DNA of 64,000 nt from a virus, in the IMG/VR virus record IMGVR_UViG_3300008111_000011, positions 1 to 64,000 of that record. The stretch is one strand, 5' to 3'. Positions within the stretch are counted from its first letter, which is position 1, and the number at the start of each line of letters is the position of its first letter. Both the position numbers and the translations under genes were made by a program. Under the pieces are notes generated by a model. The model saw only the letters and a program-made list of their open reading frames with translations, was not told the DNA's origin and did no database searches. Positions 39,901-48,807 of the stretch are shown here, piece after piece.

Positions 39901-42773
39901 AATCTGCAACATGTTTTGCTTTATCAGAACCAGCAGGACAAGTTATCGTTAATAATTCACAATACAGCATTACAAAAGAAACGATTGAAAAACTGTCTCA
40001 TGACAATAACATTGGAATAGGTCTTACCAATATTATTTCGAATGTTGCAGGAACTGCTCACACATTCTTCACTTCTTATGATCATGGGTTGAATGGAATA
40101 ACTAAAGTTGGAATTGTAAGTTCTGGGTATGCATATGGTTCTGGATCTTCTGGTACTCTTTACAATGCTCGTTTAGTTGGACTTGCTGGTTCTGTCACAG
40201 GCATTAATGCTACTGCCAGAATATCCTTTGATACTGCTGGAAAACTAACTAATGTTTTCATTATTAATGGTGGTAGTGGTTATGGAATAGGAAACAGTCT
40301 TGCTGTTGTCGGAGTAGCAACTACATCAGGACATATTATTGGAATCGTAAGCGTAACAGCAACGACAAATAATATAAATGATACTCTTGTCCTTTCTGGA
40401 ATTTCTTCCTTATCATACAAAGATTACAACACTTCATATAGAATTACTGGAATTTCCACAAGAACTATTACAGTAGAGTCTTCCAGTCCCATATCTGGTG
40501 TCTCCACAATAACTGGTATTGGAATTACTGCTTCACTTTATTCTGAAGCAATTCTTACAGGAAAAACTTTAGGAATAACTACCATTGCATATAATCCAGT
40601 AACAGGACTGGCTACTGTTACAACGGATCAAAATCATGGTCTGTTTACCAATAACAAAGTAAGATTTAGTGGAGCAAACTCTTCAGTATTCAATGGAGAC
40701 TTTGTTATTAAGAGTGTTGTTGGACTAACTACATTTATTGCCAATATTGGTGTCGGAACAGCAAACTATGATACAAGTGGCACAAAATATCTTTATAGAC
40801 TTGGATATACTTCAAATGCTGGAATTATTAAGAGAGACGACGAAAATCTTTCTGGACGTTTAATATCAGAATATGCTGGTATTACAACAACACTACAATC
40901 CACAATTTCTTCACAAACAACTACAACGATATCTATCGTAAACGTAGAAAATCTCAATTTACAAATTGGCGATTTCTTACAAATAAATGACGAGATCCTT
41001 AGAATTAAGACAACAGTTACTGGAAATCCAGTTACTGTCTTTAGAGGAGTTCTTGGATCCAGAAGACAGACACACGAAGCTGGATCTGTAATTAGAAGAA
41101 TAAGACCAATACCAGTTGAATTGAGAAGAAATTCTATTATTCGTGCATCTGGTCATACTTTTGAATATGTTGGATATGGTCCTGGCAACTACTCTTCATC
41201 ACTTCCAGAAAGACAAGATAGACAAATAACTCCTCAAGAAGAAATTTTATCACAGTCAACAAAAATTGATGGTGGTATTAACTATTATAATGGTATGAAT
41301 GATAAGGGTATTACATACTCTGGAAATAAGAAAGTAAATTCATCGACTGGTCAAGAAGAAGTATTTGACACTCCAATTGCAACAGTTGTTGGTGAGGATA
41401 TCATTTCAAATGATATCAATGTTGGATTTAATGTTATCAACCCATTAGAAGCTACCATTAGCAGATCAATTAGGGTTGAGGGTGGTATAGATGGAAATAT
41501 TATTTCGAAGTTTGATGGTCCTGTTGTTTTCAACAACAAATTAACTTCAAATTCAACAAAGGGTATTGAAGCTTCTTCGCTACTCCTACAAGGTGATGTT
41601 CAGGTATCTAGAAAGTATACTGTAGGTATTTCAACTCCTACTGCAGCTTCAAACCCAGGAGATGTTGTTTACAACGGCAATCCTTTAAGTGGAGGCAGTG
41701 TTGGTTGGATATACACACAAAACAATCGTTGGGAGACATTTGGAAATATTGCAGATAATGGATTACTAACCAACTTCTTAACGATAGGCATATCTTCAAA
41801 TTACAATTATGTTGGACTTGCAACTCTAATTAACTTTGTTGGTACCGGTATTTCTATTGCACATTATTATGATAATACAACAGGAATCACTACATTAACA
41901 TTCTTCTCAAGTTCTGTTGCACCAGCAACATTAAACGTCGCAGGAGTTTCGACATTCAATAACAATTCGATATTTAATAGTGGAATTAATGTTGTTTCTG
42001 GTGTATCTACTTTCTCAGATCCTGTTAACTTCGCTAAAGAAGTCAATCTATCCCAAAGATTAATTGCAAATAATATTAGATCCACGGGTATTACAACACT
42101 ACCAAATCTAGATTTATCAACAGTTATAAGTGGAATTACCACTTTCAATGGTGATGTTTCAATAGGATCATCTACTAGAGCGTCTGATTCTTACGTTAGA
42201 GTTCTTGCTGGTGATAACAATATTGCTGGATTTGAGGCACATGGTTCCGTTCAAGGAACAGGATATATGTTTGTAGGACAATCCAGTATATATGGTGGAG
42301 GCGTATACTATAATGGTGATGGAACTCCAGGATTTGCTACTGGCGAGACTTCGGATGAAATTTCATTCTATAGAAAGGATAATTCTACAAATGAAGTAGT
42401 TTTCTCATATCCTTACAATAGCAATAGTGTGACATTCAGAGGTTCAATAACTGCGCCATTTGTAAGTGTTTCTGGAATAGTAACTGCTTCAGACTTCAAC
42501 TCTAGTTCAGATATTAATCTGAAAAAGAACATTGAACCACTACAGAATTCTCTAGATAAAATTGCACAACTTCAAGGTGTAAGTTTTGAATGGAAATCAA
42601 CTGAAGAAAAATCTATAGGTTTAATTGCACAAGAAGTTGAAAAAATATTCCCAGAGATGATTGGTGAAAGTGAGGATGGATTTAAGACAATTAGATATAA
42701 TAATCTAATTGCAGTCCTAATTGAAGCAGTTAAAGAACTAAGAGAAGAGGTTAATGAACTGAAAAAACAATAA
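36906..42773 (+). CDS. long tail fibre with S74 chaperone domain
   Basis: Protein of 1955 residues. The N-terminal part (ILYVDPSSIDATDGVENQGN, PFKTIQRALVEAARFSYQKG) resembles the start of beta-helix tailspike or fibre proteins. A long beta-rich shaft with many TGI/GIST repeats follows. The last 95 residues are an S74 intramolecular chaperone: FNSSSDINLKKNIEPLQNSL, GVSFEWKS, IGLIAQEVEKIFPEM and a C-terminal coiled coil. This domain trimerises the fibre and then cuts itself off. It contacts host surface or forms the long fibre. Late promoter just upstream. Confidence 0.85.
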   Translation: MGLSRLDNFLKNTKGTILYVDPSSIDATDGVENQGNSLTRPFKTIQRALVEAARFSYQKGRDNDRFGKTTILLYPGEHLVDNRPGYLVNNINDYTLRNGGTTNDLSPFDSQTNFDLATEDNTLYKLNSIHGGVIVPRGTSIVGLDLRKTKIRPKYVPNPENDNIERSCIFRVTGSCYIWQFSIFDADPNDVVYKDYTSNVFVPNFSHHKLSCFEYADGVNKVEIEDAFLSYYSEKTDLDMYYEKVGAVYGSTSGRALPPEFVGDPIDIQTKIDEFRIVGSKGAEIGITSIRSGDGITPTTTITVDLQTNDAGLQVDTPIRVEGVNAPGYDGQYVLSEVISNTQVKYKVQNSPLDPLPSVSGATLSILVDTVTSSSPYIFNISLRSVYGMCGMLADGEKADGFKSMVVAQFTGIGLQKDNNAFVKYNSTSGTFNDKTASGNENIHTDSRARYKPTYSNFHIKATNNAFIQVVSVFAIGYAQHFIAEDGGDLSITNSNSNFGAKALVASGYQKEAFRRDDVGYITHIIPPRELETTETSVEFLSIDIAKTVSIASTNRLYLYNETNQSSPPEGVIEGYRIGSKRNENLNVLFSSGGISTQYSARVIMPNTQFTSSETTSEKIFVVDRSVTGINSITSNVITLNQTHSFINGESVRVISETGQIPDGISNNQIYYAITSGSNISNGKQLKLAQTLNDAINDDEITINSKGGILQVISRVSDKKSGDIGHPIQWDGSQWYINVATASTENSIYPTIISAGTTSLGQASPRTFITRKPDNRSLDDTIYRVRYVIPSDSTIVSRPPVEGYVIQESNTSIGSTDSEVAYQFNPSSASLSNSTELRNFRIISNASWNIGTANILTEIPHNLKVGSEVEINNITSSNNTTGIANTGFNGTFTVTGISSSKHFSIALSKDPGSYTNNNSSRNVSLPYFKKKRYSGTYYIYKSQEVQEYISGKQDGIYHLHIVNSSNSPTSSPFTGYRFSQPLQNLYPQLDRDNPISDPQSATCFALSEPAGQVIVNNSQYSITKETIEKLSHDNNIGIGLTNIISNVAGTAHTFFTSYDHGLNGITKVGIVSSGYAYGSGSSGTLYNARLVGLAGSVTGINATARISFDTAGKLTNVFIINGGSGYGIGNSLAVVGVATTSGHIIGIVSVTATTNNINDTLVLSGISSLSYKDYNTSYRITGISTRTITVESSSPISGVSTITGIGITASLYSEAILTGKTLGITTIAYNPVTGLATVTTDQNHGLFTNNKVRFSGANSSVFNGDFVIKSVVGLTTFIANIGVGTANYDTSGTKYLYRLGYTSNAGIIKRDDENLSGRLISEYAGITTTLQSTISSQTTTTISIVNVENLNLQIGDFLQINDEILRIKTTVTGNPVTVFRGVLGSRRQTHEAGSVIRRIRPIPVELRRNSIIRASGHTFEYVGYGPGNYSSSLPERQDRQITPQEEILSQSTKIDGGINYYNGMNDKGITYSGNKKVNSSTGQEEVFDTPIATVVGEDIISNDINVGFNVINPLEATISRSIRVEGGIDGNIISKFDGPVVFNNKLTSNSTKGIEASSLLLQGDVQVSRKYTVGISTPTAASNPGDVVYNGNPLSGGSVGWIYTQNNRWETFGNIADNGLLTNFLTIGISSNYNYVGLATLINFVGTGISIAHYYDNTTGITTLTFFSSSVAPATLNVAGVSTFNNNSIFNSGINVVSGVSTFSDPVNFAKEVNLSQRLIANNIRSTGITTLPNLDLSTVISGITTFNGDVSIGSSTRASDSYVRVLAGDNNIAGFEAHGSVQGTGYMFVGQSSIYGGGVYYNGDGTPGFATGETSDEISFYRKDNSTNEVVFSYPYNSNSVTFRGSITAPFVSVSGIVTASDFNSSSDINLKKNIEPLQNSLDKIAQLQGVSFEWKSTEEKSIGLIAQEVEKIFPEMIGESEDGFKTIRYNNLIAVLIEAVKELREEVNELKKQ

Positions 42774-42776
42774 ATA
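42769..42776 (+). promoter_or_regulatory. late promoter motif AATAAATA
   Basis: AATAAATA overlaps the stop of the long fibre gene, 37 bases before the next fibre gene. Confidence 0.55.
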
Positions 42777-42812
42777 GTAGAAACAATCTACTCGGGTGGA
42801 GAGTGAAACCCA

Positions 42813-45134
42813 ATGGGAATCAATAAAAACTTTGTAGTAAAAAACGGATTAGAAGTTGATACAGATCTAATTGTTGCCGATTCCTTAACCAATAAGGTGG
42901 GAATCGGTACTTCTATTGCAAAATATTTGTTTCATGTAAGTGGTGGTATTGGGGTTACTGACATTTATACCACTGGGGTATCTACCGTTAGAGAAAAGCT
43001 TCAAGTTGGTCTAGACGGCATTGTAATGACTGCCGGAAAAGACGATGCATATGTTGGATTTGGAACGAATTTGCCCATATATCAGGTAGAAATAAGAGGA
43101 TTTTCTACTGGAGCAGGGACAACTTCATTTTATGTAGATGGAAATTCTATATTTAATGGAAATCTTATCGTAAATAATGTAAATGCGAATGGAATCGAAC
43201 TTACAAATATAAATCTCTCAGGAATCTCAACTTTTGCTGTAGGTGTAGTTACTACTCTTAGAGGAACTAACCTAAGTTATAGTGGAATTGGAACCATAGT
43301 TAATGTAAGAGGTACGGATCTTAGTTACACCGGTATTGGCACAATAGTTAATGTAAGAGGTACAGATCTTAACTATAGTGGAATCGGCACAATTGCCAAT
43401 ATAAGCAATACAAATTTATATTCGCAAAATGCATTTGTAAATACTGGAATAATTACCACACTAACGGGAACCAATCTAAATTATACCGGTATTGGTACTA
43501 TAGTTAATGTAAGAGGCACTAATTTAAACTATAGTGGAATTGGTACTATTACTAATTCTGTAGGTACTAATTTAAATTATAGTGGCATAGGAACCATTGT
43601 CACACTAAATTCAACAACAAGCAATATTACAAATTTATATAATACTAATGCTTATGTCAACACGGGTGTAGTTACATCTATATCAGGATCAACTGCAACA
43701 TATTCAATTGGGGACATTACTTCAGTTAGAGGTACTAATCTAAACTACAGTGGAATTGGAACCGTTGCTACTTTAAATTCAACAACAAGCAATATTACAA
43801 ATTTATATAATACAAATTCATATGTTGTTGTTGGTATAACAACGACTTTAACAGGAACCAATCTAAATTATACTGGTATTGGTACCATAGTTAATGTAAT
43901 AGGCACTAATCTAAACTATAGTGGAATTGGCACTATTGCTACATTTAATTCCACAACTTCAACAATAACTACGTTAAATCCAACAACAATTAATAATGCA
44001 AACTTATACAGTACTAATGCATATATTAACACAGGCGTAGTTACATCAATATCAGGATCGACCGCAACATATTCAGTTGGTGATATTACAGCAGTTAGAG
44101 GCACCAATTTAAACTATAGTGGAATTGGTACGATAGTTACCTTCAATTCAACAACCTCTACGATTACTACATTAAATCCAACAACAATTAATAATACAAA
44201 CTTATACAGTACAAATTCTTATATTAATACTGGTGTAGTTACATCTATATCAGGATCAACTGCAACATATTCAATTGGTGATATTACATCAGTCAGAGGC
44301 ACCAATTTAAACTATAGTGGAATTGGTACAATTGTAACACTAAATTCCACTACTTCAAATAATACAAATTCTTATGTTGGTAATTTGTATGCAACTTCTG
44401 GTATTGTAACAACTTTAACAGGATCTTCTATAAGTTATTCTGGAGTAGGAACAATTGCTGCACTAAGGGGCAATAATATTAACTATACTGGAGTATCTAC
44501 AATTACTGCCGCTTCAGGAACAAGTCTCAATTACACTGTAGCCGATATTGTCAATACTAGAGGTACTAACTTAAATTATACTGGAATTGCAACTATTGGT
44601 AATGTCTTAATATCAAATGGAAATGTAAGTGGTATTGGAATTACGGTTTATTATTATGGTGATGGGTCTAATTTAACAAACACTCCTCCAGGAAACCCAG
44701 CAGGAGCAAATCAAACTATTCAATATAATAATGGTGGAGCGTTTGCCGGATCAGGTAACTTAACATTTGATGGAACTACAGTAACTTTTGGTTCTGTAGT
44801 GAAGGCTAATGGTACTGGTGTTAATGCTGGTGTTGGAGTTATAACTGCAACAGATTTCAATTCAACTTCTGATATTAATTTAAAAGACGATATTAGTGTA
44901 ATTGATAACGCTTTAGAATTGATCAATTCAATCGAAGGAGTTAGATTCAAGTGGAAGTTTAATAGCAAACCTTCAATAGGTGTTATTGCACAACAAGTCG
45001 AAGAAATTTTACCAGAACTAGTTTCGGTAGGAGATTCTAAAACTGTCAATTATAATGGTTTTATTGGAATATTGATCGAAGCTGTTAAAGAATTGAGTTT
45101 GAAAGTCGAAGACCTTGAACGTAAGTTATTATAA
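42813..45134 (+). CDS. tail fibre with tandem repeats and S74 domain
   Basis: Protein of 773 residues. The start MGINKNFVVKNGLEVDTDLI is followed by a shaft with about a dozen copies of GTNLNYSGIGTIVNV-type repeats. The end is an S74 chaperone (FNSTSDINLKDDISVIDNAL, IGVIAQQVEEILPEL, then a coiled coil) as in the preceding fibre. The Ser-Asp...Lys pattern needed for self-cleavage is present, but the second Lys seen in the longer fibre is Asp here. Repeats make recombination and length change likely. Confidence 0.83.
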   Translation: MGINKNFVVKNGLEVDTDLIVADSLTNKVGIGTSIAKYLFHVSGGIGVTDIYTTGVSTVREKLQVGLDGIVMTAGKDDAYVGFGTNLPIYQVEIRGFSTGAGTTSFYVDGNSIFNGNLIVNNVNANGIELTNINLSGISTFAVGVVTTLRGTNLSYSGIGTIVNVRGTDLSYTGIGTIVNVRGTDLNYSGIGTIANISNTNLYSQNAFVNTGIITTLTGTNLNYTGIGTIVNVRGTNLNYSGIGTITNSVGTNLNYSGIGTIVTLNSTTSNITNLYNTNAYVNTGVVTSISGSTATYSIGDITSVRGTNLNYSGIGTVATLNSTTSNITNLYNTNSYVVVGITTTLTGTNLNYTGIGTIVNVIGTNLNYSGIGTIATFNSTTSTITTLNPTTINNANLYSTNAYINTGVVTSISGSTATYSVGDITAVRGTNLNYSGIGTIVTFNSTTSTITTLNPTTINNTNLYSTNSYINTGVVTSISGSTATYSIGDITSVRGTNLNYSGIGTIVTLNSTTSNNTNSYVGNLYATSGIVTTLTGSSISYSGVGTIAALRGNNINYTGVSTITAASGTSLNYTVADIVNTRGTNLNYTGIATIGNVLISNGNVSGIGITVYYYGDGSNLTNTPPGNPAGANQTIQYNNGGAFAGSGNLTFDGTTVTFGSVVKANGTGVNAGVGVITATDFNSTSDINLKDDISVIDNALELINSIEGVRFKWKFNSKPSIGVIAQQVEEILPELVSVGDSKTVNYNGFIGILIEAVKELSLKVEDLERKLL
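43261..44606 (+). repeat. tandem coding repeats in fibre shaft
   Basis: About a dozen imperfect units around the DNA phrase ACTAATTTAAACTATAGTGG, encoding GTNLNYSGIGTI. A longer super-unit (NTNAYVNTGVVTSISGSTAT ... DITSVRG) also recurs at least three times, showing duplication at two scales. Confidence 0.85.
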
Positions 45135-45137
45135 ATA
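45130..45137 (+). promoter_or_regulatory. perfect late promoter TATAAATA
   Basis: TATAAATA overlaps the preceding stop and lies 32 bases before the start at 45169. Confidence 0.7.
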
Positions 45138-45168
45138 TTAATATCCCTAGCCTAGTGGAGACACGAAA

Positions 45169-45333
45169 ATGGCAATCAAAATTAGCAATACGACCGTTAT
45201 TGATGATGCCAGAAATATAGTTAATGTTCCTAATGCAAATTATACCGGAATTGTAACAGCCTCTAGTTTTGTTGCTAACAATACAGCTCTACCTAGTAGA
45301 GGGCAAGTAATTGCATTTTCACTTGTCCTATAA
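45169..45333 (+). CDS. small fibre-associated protein
   Basis: Protein of 54 residues, MAIKISNTTVIDDARNIVNV then NYTGIVTASSFVANN; the phrases resemble fibre shaft units (NYTGI, VTASxF) of the neighbouring gene. A late promoter and location in the fibre module suggest a structural cap or fibre remnant. It is complete with its own start and stop. Confidence 0.65.
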   Translation: MAIKISNTTVIDDARNIVNVPNANYTGIVTASSFVANNTALPSRGQVIAFSLVL

Positions 45334-45358
45334 TTTACCAAAATAAGAGGTATCACAA

Positions 45359-45721
45359 ATGGCCGCACCAAATGTTGTAAACACTTCTACAATTACTGGC
45401 AAATCCGTTCATTACACAGCTACAACTTCTTTAGCAGATACTGGTGTTACAAACACTAGTGGAAGTAATAAAGTTTTTAAGATAAATAGCATTATTCTTG
45501 CAAACAAAGGAGCAGCCACTGTTCCAGTAAGAGTTGCAATTGTTTCTTCTTCTACAACTTATTATCTAGCATATGATATTCCAGTTCCTCTTGGGGCAAC
45601 TTTGGTTCTTATTGGTAAGGATGATGCAACATTTTACTTAGAAGAGAACGAAAAAATACAAGCTTATGCAGCTTCTTCAACTTCAATAGACGTTCATATT
45701 AGTTACGAGGAGATTTCATAA
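45359..45721 (+). CDS. small beta-sandwich virion protein
   Basis: Protein of 120 residues, beta-rich: TGKSVHYTATTSLADTGVTN, KVFKINSIILANKG, VRVAIVSSSTTYYLAYDIPV, EENEKIQAYAASS. This resembles small fibre-tip or baseplate decoration proteins. The stop overlaps the following glycine-rich adhesin (TAATG), so the two products may form one complex. Function inferred from position. Confidence 0.62.
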   Translation: MAAPNVVNTSTITGKSVHYTATTSLADTGVTNTSGSNKVFKINSIILANKGAATVPVRVAIVSSSTTYYLAYDIPVPLGATLVLIGKDDATFYLEENEKIQAYAASSTSIDVHISYEEIS

Positions 45722-46713
45722 TGCCAGGAAATGGGGGATTTATTGGTACAGTAGCGACTTCCAATTCAAATAATGCTTATGGTGTTTGGGGTATAAAAGA
45801 AGTTTTTTCCGCACTTCGTAATGGTAATTGGCCAAAGCTATACATCAGTGCTTCTGGTGGCACTACAACAACTTCTGGTGGATATACAATTCACACATTT
45901 ACTTCTACACAAACATTCTCAATAAACTATGCTCCACCAGGAGCAACTATGGAATATTTGGTAGTTGCAGGTGGAGCTGGTGGTGGAGCATATCAAGGTG
46001 GTGGAGGAGGAGCTGGTGGATATAGGACAGGAACTATGTCCATGACCACAGGCACATCATATACAATGACTGTTGGTGGTGGTGGATCTGGAACTGTTGG
46101 TGGTTCTGGTGGAGTTGGTGGAGATAGTTCCATTGGATCTGCTGTCATTTCCACTGGAGGTGGTAGTGGGGCAGTATATGGATCTTCTGGTGGAAGTGGT
46201 GGATCTGGTGGTGGAGGAGGCCCATATGATCCTTCACCATATACAGGACCTGGAGGAGCAGGAAATACTCCGGCAACTTCACCTTCACAAGGAAATCCTG
46301 GTGGATATGGTAAAGCTGGTCCAGGGTTCATGCCTGGTGGTGGAGGAGGTGGGGGTGCCTCAGCAAGTGGTGGAAATAGAACCAGCACATTTTCGGGACC
46401 TGGTAATGGTGGGTCTGGAAACACTTCCACTATATCAGGAACTAGTATTGTATATGCTGGTGGTGGTGGAGGTGGTCAATATTATGACCCAACACAACCA
46501 TTTGTACCTGCAGGAACTGGTGGATCTGGTGGTGGAGGTAACGGTGGAGTAGGATTTACTGCTGCACAAACTGGAACCACAAACCGTGGAGGTGGAGGTG
46601 GAGGAGCTAATGCAGATTTTGTTCCTTACCAAGGACCTACTGGTAGCGGAGTTGGTGCCGCTGGCGGATCTGGAATTGTTATTGTCAGATATTTAACAAC
46701 TTATACTGCATAA
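45721..46713 (+). CDS. glycine-rich tail fibre adhesin
   Basis: Protein of 330 residues. After a short attachment region, YLVVAGGAGGGAYQGGGGGA begins a long glycine-rich domain of GGxGG runs ending in AAGGSGIVIVRYLTTYTA. This is the glycine-rich domain found in phage receptor-binding tips, where packed polyglycine helices display variable loops, as in gp38-type adhesins. It probably decides host binding. Two further copies of the domain are in the gene at 48808. Confidence 0.75.
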   Translation: MPGNGGFIGTVATSNSNNAYGVWGIKEVFSALRNGNWPKLYISASGGTTTTSGGYTIHTFTSTQTFSINYAPPGATMEYLVVAGGAGGGAYQGGGGGAGGYRTGTMSMTTGTSYTMTVGGGGSGTVGGSGGVGGDSSIGSAVISTGGGSGAVYGSSGGSGGSGGGGGPYDPSPYTGPGGAGNTPATSPSQGNPGGYGKAGPGFMPGGGGGGGASASGGNRTSTFSGPGNGGSGNTSTISGTSIVYAGGGGGGQYYDPTQPFVPAGTGGSGGGGNGGVGFTAAQTGTTNRGGGGGGANADFVPYQGPTGSGVGAAGGSGIVIVRYLTTYTA

Positions 46714-46731
46714 TACAAATATTGGAGAGAT

Positions 46732-47109
46732 ATGGCACATTTCGCAGAATTAGACCAAAATAATATTGTAAAACAAGTTGTTGTTGTTGATAATAGTATT
46801 ATTTTGGATGAAAATGAAGTAGAAGTTGAAGAACTTGGAGTTGATTTTCTAGAAGAAGTATATGGACATAGGAATTGGAAACAAACCTCATATAATGGAA
46901 ATTTTAGATGTCATTATGCTCAGATTGGAGGAACTTATGATGAAGAAAAAGATATTTTCATTCATAAGAAGCCATTTCCTAGTTGGGTTTTAAATATTGA
47001 AAATAACACTTGGAAACCCCCTATACCAAAACCAACTCCAAAAGACGGATCATTGTTTATTTGGAATGAAGAGATTGGAAATTGGGTAGATATTTTAAAC
47101 CCAGAATAG
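46732..47109 (+). CDS. fibre-module protein, paralogue A
   Basis: Protein of 125 residues starting MAHFAELDQNNIVKQVVVVD, with GHRNWKQTSYNGNFRCHYAQ, IGGTYDEEKDIF and KPFPSWVLN. About half the residues are shared with the product at 47764-48132. The family is common in marine phage fibre modules. Probably a structural accessory; no enzyme motif. Confidence 0.68.
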   Translation: MAHFAELDQNNIVKQVVVVDNSIILDENEVEVEELGVDFLEEVYGHRNWKQTSYNGNFRCHYAQIGGTYDEEKDIFIHKKPFPSWVLNIENNTWKPPIPKPTPKDGSLFIWNEEIGNWVDILNPE

Positions 47110-47133
47110 ATATACAATTATTAATTTGTTTTA

Positions 47134-47745
47134 ATGAATATGAAAAAGATTATTAAGCAAGCTCCTACTATCATGGAGAAGCACAACGCATTAGGTGTTT
47201 ATTTTTCTATTGACGAAGGATATCCAGCAGTTCCTTATGGAGCAATTAAATACTTTGAAAAGTATGGATATTTGTTGGTGAAAGATTTATATAATTCGGG
47301 ATATTTTAAAAATGACTATGACAAAATCCTCAGAAAAAATAACATTTGTAGTATTTTTTCCGAGGATTATTATAAATGTTTTGAAGAAATCAAAAACATT
47401 TTAGAGAGTGTTTTTGATACAAGTCTATATAAAAAATCATATTATGATAAATTTTTTACTACTTCTAGTGGAAATCTAGATTATTTTAATCAAAATTCCA
47501 ATATTTGTGTCAGATATCAATTAAGTTCGAATTCGAATAAAACAATTGTTTATATTGAAACTGATACAAACGAAATACATGAGGTTAATTTATGTAATGG
47601 TGGAGCATTAATTTATAAAAACAACATTGAAAGAAAAGTATCTATTAAAAACGTTGGTGACTCTAACAATGTTATCAAAAAACTAATACCAAACAATTTC
47701 TTCAGTCACCAAATTTTCTTTAATTATGACTATTGTAGTAGATAA
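47134..47745 (+). CDS. oxygenase-fold-like protein lacking iron ligands
   Basis: Protein of 203 residues. The segments IKYFEKYGYLLVKDLYN and NGGALIYKNNIERKV resemble EFEKNGLLYVKDIFT and TGSALLYKGIDLPHW in the oxygenase at 50622-51197. The HxD and distal His of that enzyme are absent here (CVRYQLSSN in place of YLKYHIDRP). It may be a non-catalytic relative used as a binding protein. It lies between two paralogous fibre-module genes. The homology call is tentative. Confidence 0.5.
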   Translation: MNMKKIIKQAPTIMEKHNALGVYFSIDEGYPAVPYGAIKYFEKYGYLLVKDLYNSGYFKNDYDKILRKNNICSIFSEDYYKCFEEIKNILESVFDTSLYKKSYYDKFFTTSSGNLDYFNQNSNICVRYQLSSNSNKTIVYIETDTNEIHEVNLCNGGALIYKNNIERKVSIKNVGDSNNVIKKLIPNNFFSHQIFFNYDYCSR

Positions 47746-47763
47746 ATTCTTAAGGAGGTAAAA

Positions 47764-48132
47764 ATGGCACACTTTGCTGAACTTGATGAAAATAATACAG
47801 TAAAGCAAGTTATTGTTGTCGGTAACGAGAATTTGATAAATGAAAATGGTGAAGAAGTTGAAGAACTTGGGGTTAACTTTTTAGAAGATCTATTCGGTCA
47901 TAGAAATTGGAAGCAGACTTCTTATAATAATAATTTTAGAAAAAAATATGCTTGTATAGGTGATACCTATAGAGAGGATAAAGATTGCTTTATAGGAGAA
48001 CAACCATTCCCAAGTTGGTCTTTAAATGAAGAAACTATGGAATGGGATCCTCCAGTGCCTAAACCAATTATTGCTGGAACATTTTACGTTTGGGTTGAGT
48101 CTGAACTAAAATGGAAAAATCTTGTCGAATAA
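47764..48132 (+). CDS. fibre-module protein, paralogue B
   Basis: Protein of 122 residues starting MAHFAELDENNTVKQVIVVG and containing GHRNWKQTSYNNNFRKKYAC and EQPFPSWSLNEETMEWDPPV. Clear paralogue of the gene at 46732. AAGGAGG before the ATG gives a strong ribosome binding site. Duplication around an unrelated gene suggests cassette exchange in the fibre region. Confidence 0.68.
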   Translation: MAHFAELDENNTVKQVIVVGNENLINENGEEVEELGVNFLEDLFGHRNWKQTSYNNNFRKKYACIGDTYREDKDCFIGEQPFPSWSLNEETMEWDPPVPKPIIAGTFYVWVESELKWKNLVE

Positions 48133-48173
48133 AAAGTAAATATATATCTAGTATGCAATAGGATTATTATTTT

Positions 48174-48776
48174 ATGTCATTTCAAAGTGTTTGGTATGAA
48201 ACCAAAATGCCAGAAGAAATTATTGACATCTTCGAGAAAGAACTAGAATATGTTCCAACAGAAGATGGTCAAGTAGGTCAAGTAGATAATTTTAGAATTT
48301 CATATAAAACAAGAAAATCTAAAATTGGTTGGATTGGAGCAAATTGTTGGTTTTCTGGACTTTTGCATTCATATATTCTGAAAGCAAATAACGAAAACTT
48401 TTTCTATGATATTGAGGGTTTTGAAGGAGACACTATCCAATACAGCATTTATAATAAAGATAGTCATTATACTTGGCACACTGATATGTCCCTTCCAAAT
48501 TTTTATCACCCCACAAAAAATAAAGAAGAAGATTTTATAAAATTAAAGTCAGAACGTATTAGAAAATTGTCAGTTAGTTTACAGCTATCTGGAGAAGATG
48601 AATATGAAGGTGGCGAAATGCAGTTTTTAGATGACAATAACCAACTTTATACTGCACCAAAATCTAGAGGAACTATAATTATTTTTGATAGCAGAGCTAA
48701 ACATAGAGTAAGAAAAGTAAAATCTGGATGCAGAAAATCGATTGTAGGGTGGGTTGTTGGACCTAGATGGAAATAA
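48174..48776 (+). CDS. PKHD-type 2OG/Fe(II) hydroxylase
   Basis: Protein of 200 residues. Iron ligands H102-T-D104 in YTWHTDMS and H177 in RAKHRVRK, with R187 in GCRKSIVGW for 2-oxoglutarate. The GGEMQF and RGTIIIFDS strands are typical of the PiuC/prolyl-hydroxylase class. Substrate unknown; its place among fibre genes raises the idea of modifying a fibre or host surface protein. Confidence 0.85.
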   Translation: MSFQSVWYETKMPEEIIDIFEKELEYVPTEDGQVGQVDNFRISYKTRKSKIGWIGANCWFSGLLHSYILKANNENFFYDIEGFEGDTIQYSIYNKDSHYTWHTDMSLPNFYHPTKNKEEDFIKLKSERIRKLSVSLQLSGEDEYEGGEMQFLDDNNQLYTAPKSRGTIIIFDSRAKHRVRKVKSGCRKSIVGWVVGPRWK

Positions 48777-48779
48777 ATA
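48772..48779 (+). promoter_or_regulatory. late promoter motif AATAAATA
   Basis: AATAAATA overlaps the hydroxylase stop and lies 29 bases before the glycine-rich fibre gene. Confidence 0.6.
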
Positions 48780-48807
48780 TAAAATAATAGAGAAATAATC
48801 TGATAGT

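Noticed and set aside
45993-46430. Long proline-rich frame on the minus strand
   Set aside because: It is the complement of GGT/GGA glycine codons in the adhesin gene, and its composition is explained by that.
48134-48141. AGTAAATA as late promoter for the gene at 48174
   Set aside because: It mismatches NATAAATA at the third base, and the sequence nearby is AT-rich enough to give such near matches by chance.
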